Part shown: positions 5,488 through 6,102 of the stretch, in pieces | Layout of the letters: every line of letters starts with the position of its first letter | Position numbering within the stretch: the first letter of the stretch is position 1 | Assembly (NCBI GenBank): GCA_035656335.1 | Contig: DASRSS010000130.1 | Span: forward strand, 1-6,102 | Reading direction: 5' to 3' | DNA length: 6,102 nt | DNA from: DASRSS01 sp035656335 | GTDB lineage: Bacteria; Actinomycetota; Actinomycetes; Mycobacteriales; Jatrophihabitantaceae | Position numbers and translations under genes: made by a program | Notes under the pieces: generated by a model | What the model was told of the DNA's origin: nothing | Database searches by the model: none | What the model saw: the letters and a program-made list of their open reading frames with translations, nothing else

Positions 5488-5493
5488 ACGGTA
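5488..5493 (-). promoter_or_regulatory. candidate -10 element of the Rv3587c-like gene
   Basis: On the minus strand TACCGT fits TANNNT and ends 9 nt before the ATG at 5478, compatible with a leader of zero to three nucleotides. No -35 is recognisable. The box sits inside the 44-bp divergent gap shared with mutY. Confidence 0.35.
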
Positions 5494-5522
5494 TCCCGGC
5501 GGCCGTGCGACGATGGCACGCC

Positions 5523-6102
5523 ATGCCGCATTCGCTTATCGATCCGCTGCTGCGCTGGTACGACGGCGCCGCACGTGACCTGCCGTGGCGCCGTCCGCAC
5601 GCCGGCCCGTGGGCGGTGCTGGTCAGCGAGATCATGCTGCAGCAGACGCCGGTGTCGCGCGTGCTGCCCGCGTACGAGGCGTGGCTGGAGCGCTGGCCGG
5701 ATCCGTCCGCGCTGGCCGCCGCCGCCCCGGGCGAGGCGGTGCGGATGTGGGGCAAGCTCGGCTACCCCCGGCGCGCGCTGCGGCTGCACGACTGCGCTCG
5801 GGTGCTGGTCGAGCGGTTCGGCGGCCAGGTCCCGTCCGACGTCGACGCGCTGCTGACGCTGCCAGGGATCGGCGCCTACACCGCGCGTGCCGTCGCCGCG
5901 TTCGCGTTCGGGCAGCGCGCTCCCGTCGTCGACACGAACGTGCGGCGGACGGTCGCGCGTGCCGTGACCGGACAGGGCGCGGCCGGGCCGCCGTCCACCG
6001 CGCGCGACCTGGCCGCCGTCGAGGCGCTGCTGCCGGCCGAGCCGGCCGCCGCCGCCCGGTTCAGCGTCGCCCTGATGGAGCTCGGCGCGCTGGTGTGCGT
6101 CG
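5523..6102 (+). CDS. mutY: A/G-specific adenine DNA glycosylase MutY, 3'-truncated by window edge
   Basis: MutY removes adenine mispaired with 8-oxoguanine and so prevents G:C to T:A mutations. Only the first 193 codons (the catalytic domain) are in the window. They contain LPWR (20-23) and SEIMLQQTPVSRV (35-47), in which E36 matches the catalytic Glu37 of E. coli. WGKLGYPRRA (76-85), the hairpin-helix-hairpin LPGIGAYTARAV (113-124) and VVDTNVRR (135-142) follow, with D137 matching the catalytic Asp138. ALMELGALVC (183-192) ends in C192, the first ligand of the [4Fe-4S] cluster; the other three cysteines and the 8-oxoG-recognising C-terminal domain lie beyond the edge. The ATG at 5523 gives the usual N-terminus. 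An in-frame GTG at 5505 would add six residues and cannot be excluded, since neither has a good ribosome site. It is divergent from the Rv3587c-like gene. Confidence 0.96.
   Translation, partial: MPHSLIDPLLRWYDGAARDLPWRRPHAGPWAVLVSEIMLQQTPVSRVLPAYEAWLERWPDPSALAAAAPGEAVRMWGKLGYPRRALRLHDCARVLVERFGGQVPSDVDALLTLPGIGAYTARAVAAFAFGQRAPVVDTNVRRTVARAVTGQGAAGPPSTARDLAAVEALLPAEPAAAARFSVALMELGALVCV

Overview
The window is a very GC-rich stretch with strong G/C bias at third codon positions, GTG starts and actinobacterial-type proteins. It comes from a chromosome of the phylum Actinomycetota. Gene order closely follows the Mycobacterium tuberculosis block Rv3582c-Rv3589 (ispD, carD / lpqE, radA, disA / Rv3587c / mutY), but the sequence is not clearly mycobacterial and I cannot name the genus. 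I saw no mobile element, CRISPR array, tRNA, rRNA or phage gene.

Layout. Positions 1-1162 hold, on the minus strand, carD (complete) followed by ispD, which runs off the left edge. A 250-bp divergent region (1163-1412) carries a carD promoter candidate, a 10-bp-period repeat containing the next gene's Shine-Dalgarno, and small inverted repeats. On the plus strand follow a lipoprotein gene (lpqE-like, 1413-2114), a strong hairpin (2121-2171), radA (2212-3639) and disA (3713-4792). disA converges on an unnamed membrane-anchored protein gene (4789-5478, minus), and both stop codons lie in one CTAG. After only 44 bp, mutY (5523 to the right edge, plus) begins divergently and is cut off at the first cysteine of its iron-sulfur cluster.

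How the genes fit together. Three products guard DNA: RadA (branch migration in recombination), DisA (branched-DNA sensor and c-di-AMP synthase, known to be inhibited by RadA in mycobacteria and Bacillus) and MutY (adenine removal opposite 8-oxoguanine). CarD sets RNA polymerase open-complex stability, and IspD works in isoprenoid synthesis by the MEP pathway. The two extracytoplasmic proteins (LpqE-like lipoprotein and the Rv3587c-like protein) are conserved neighbours of unclear function.

This is mainly a conserved housekeeping region, and I found no convincing new multi-gene system. The points most worth a second look are a Leu at the RNAP-contacting position 47 of CarD, an LpqE protein that looks like a PCuAC copper-chaperone fold without copper ligands, a probable leaderless radA mRNA behind a terminator-like hairpin, the shared CTAG stop, and repeat structure at the disA and lpqE starts.
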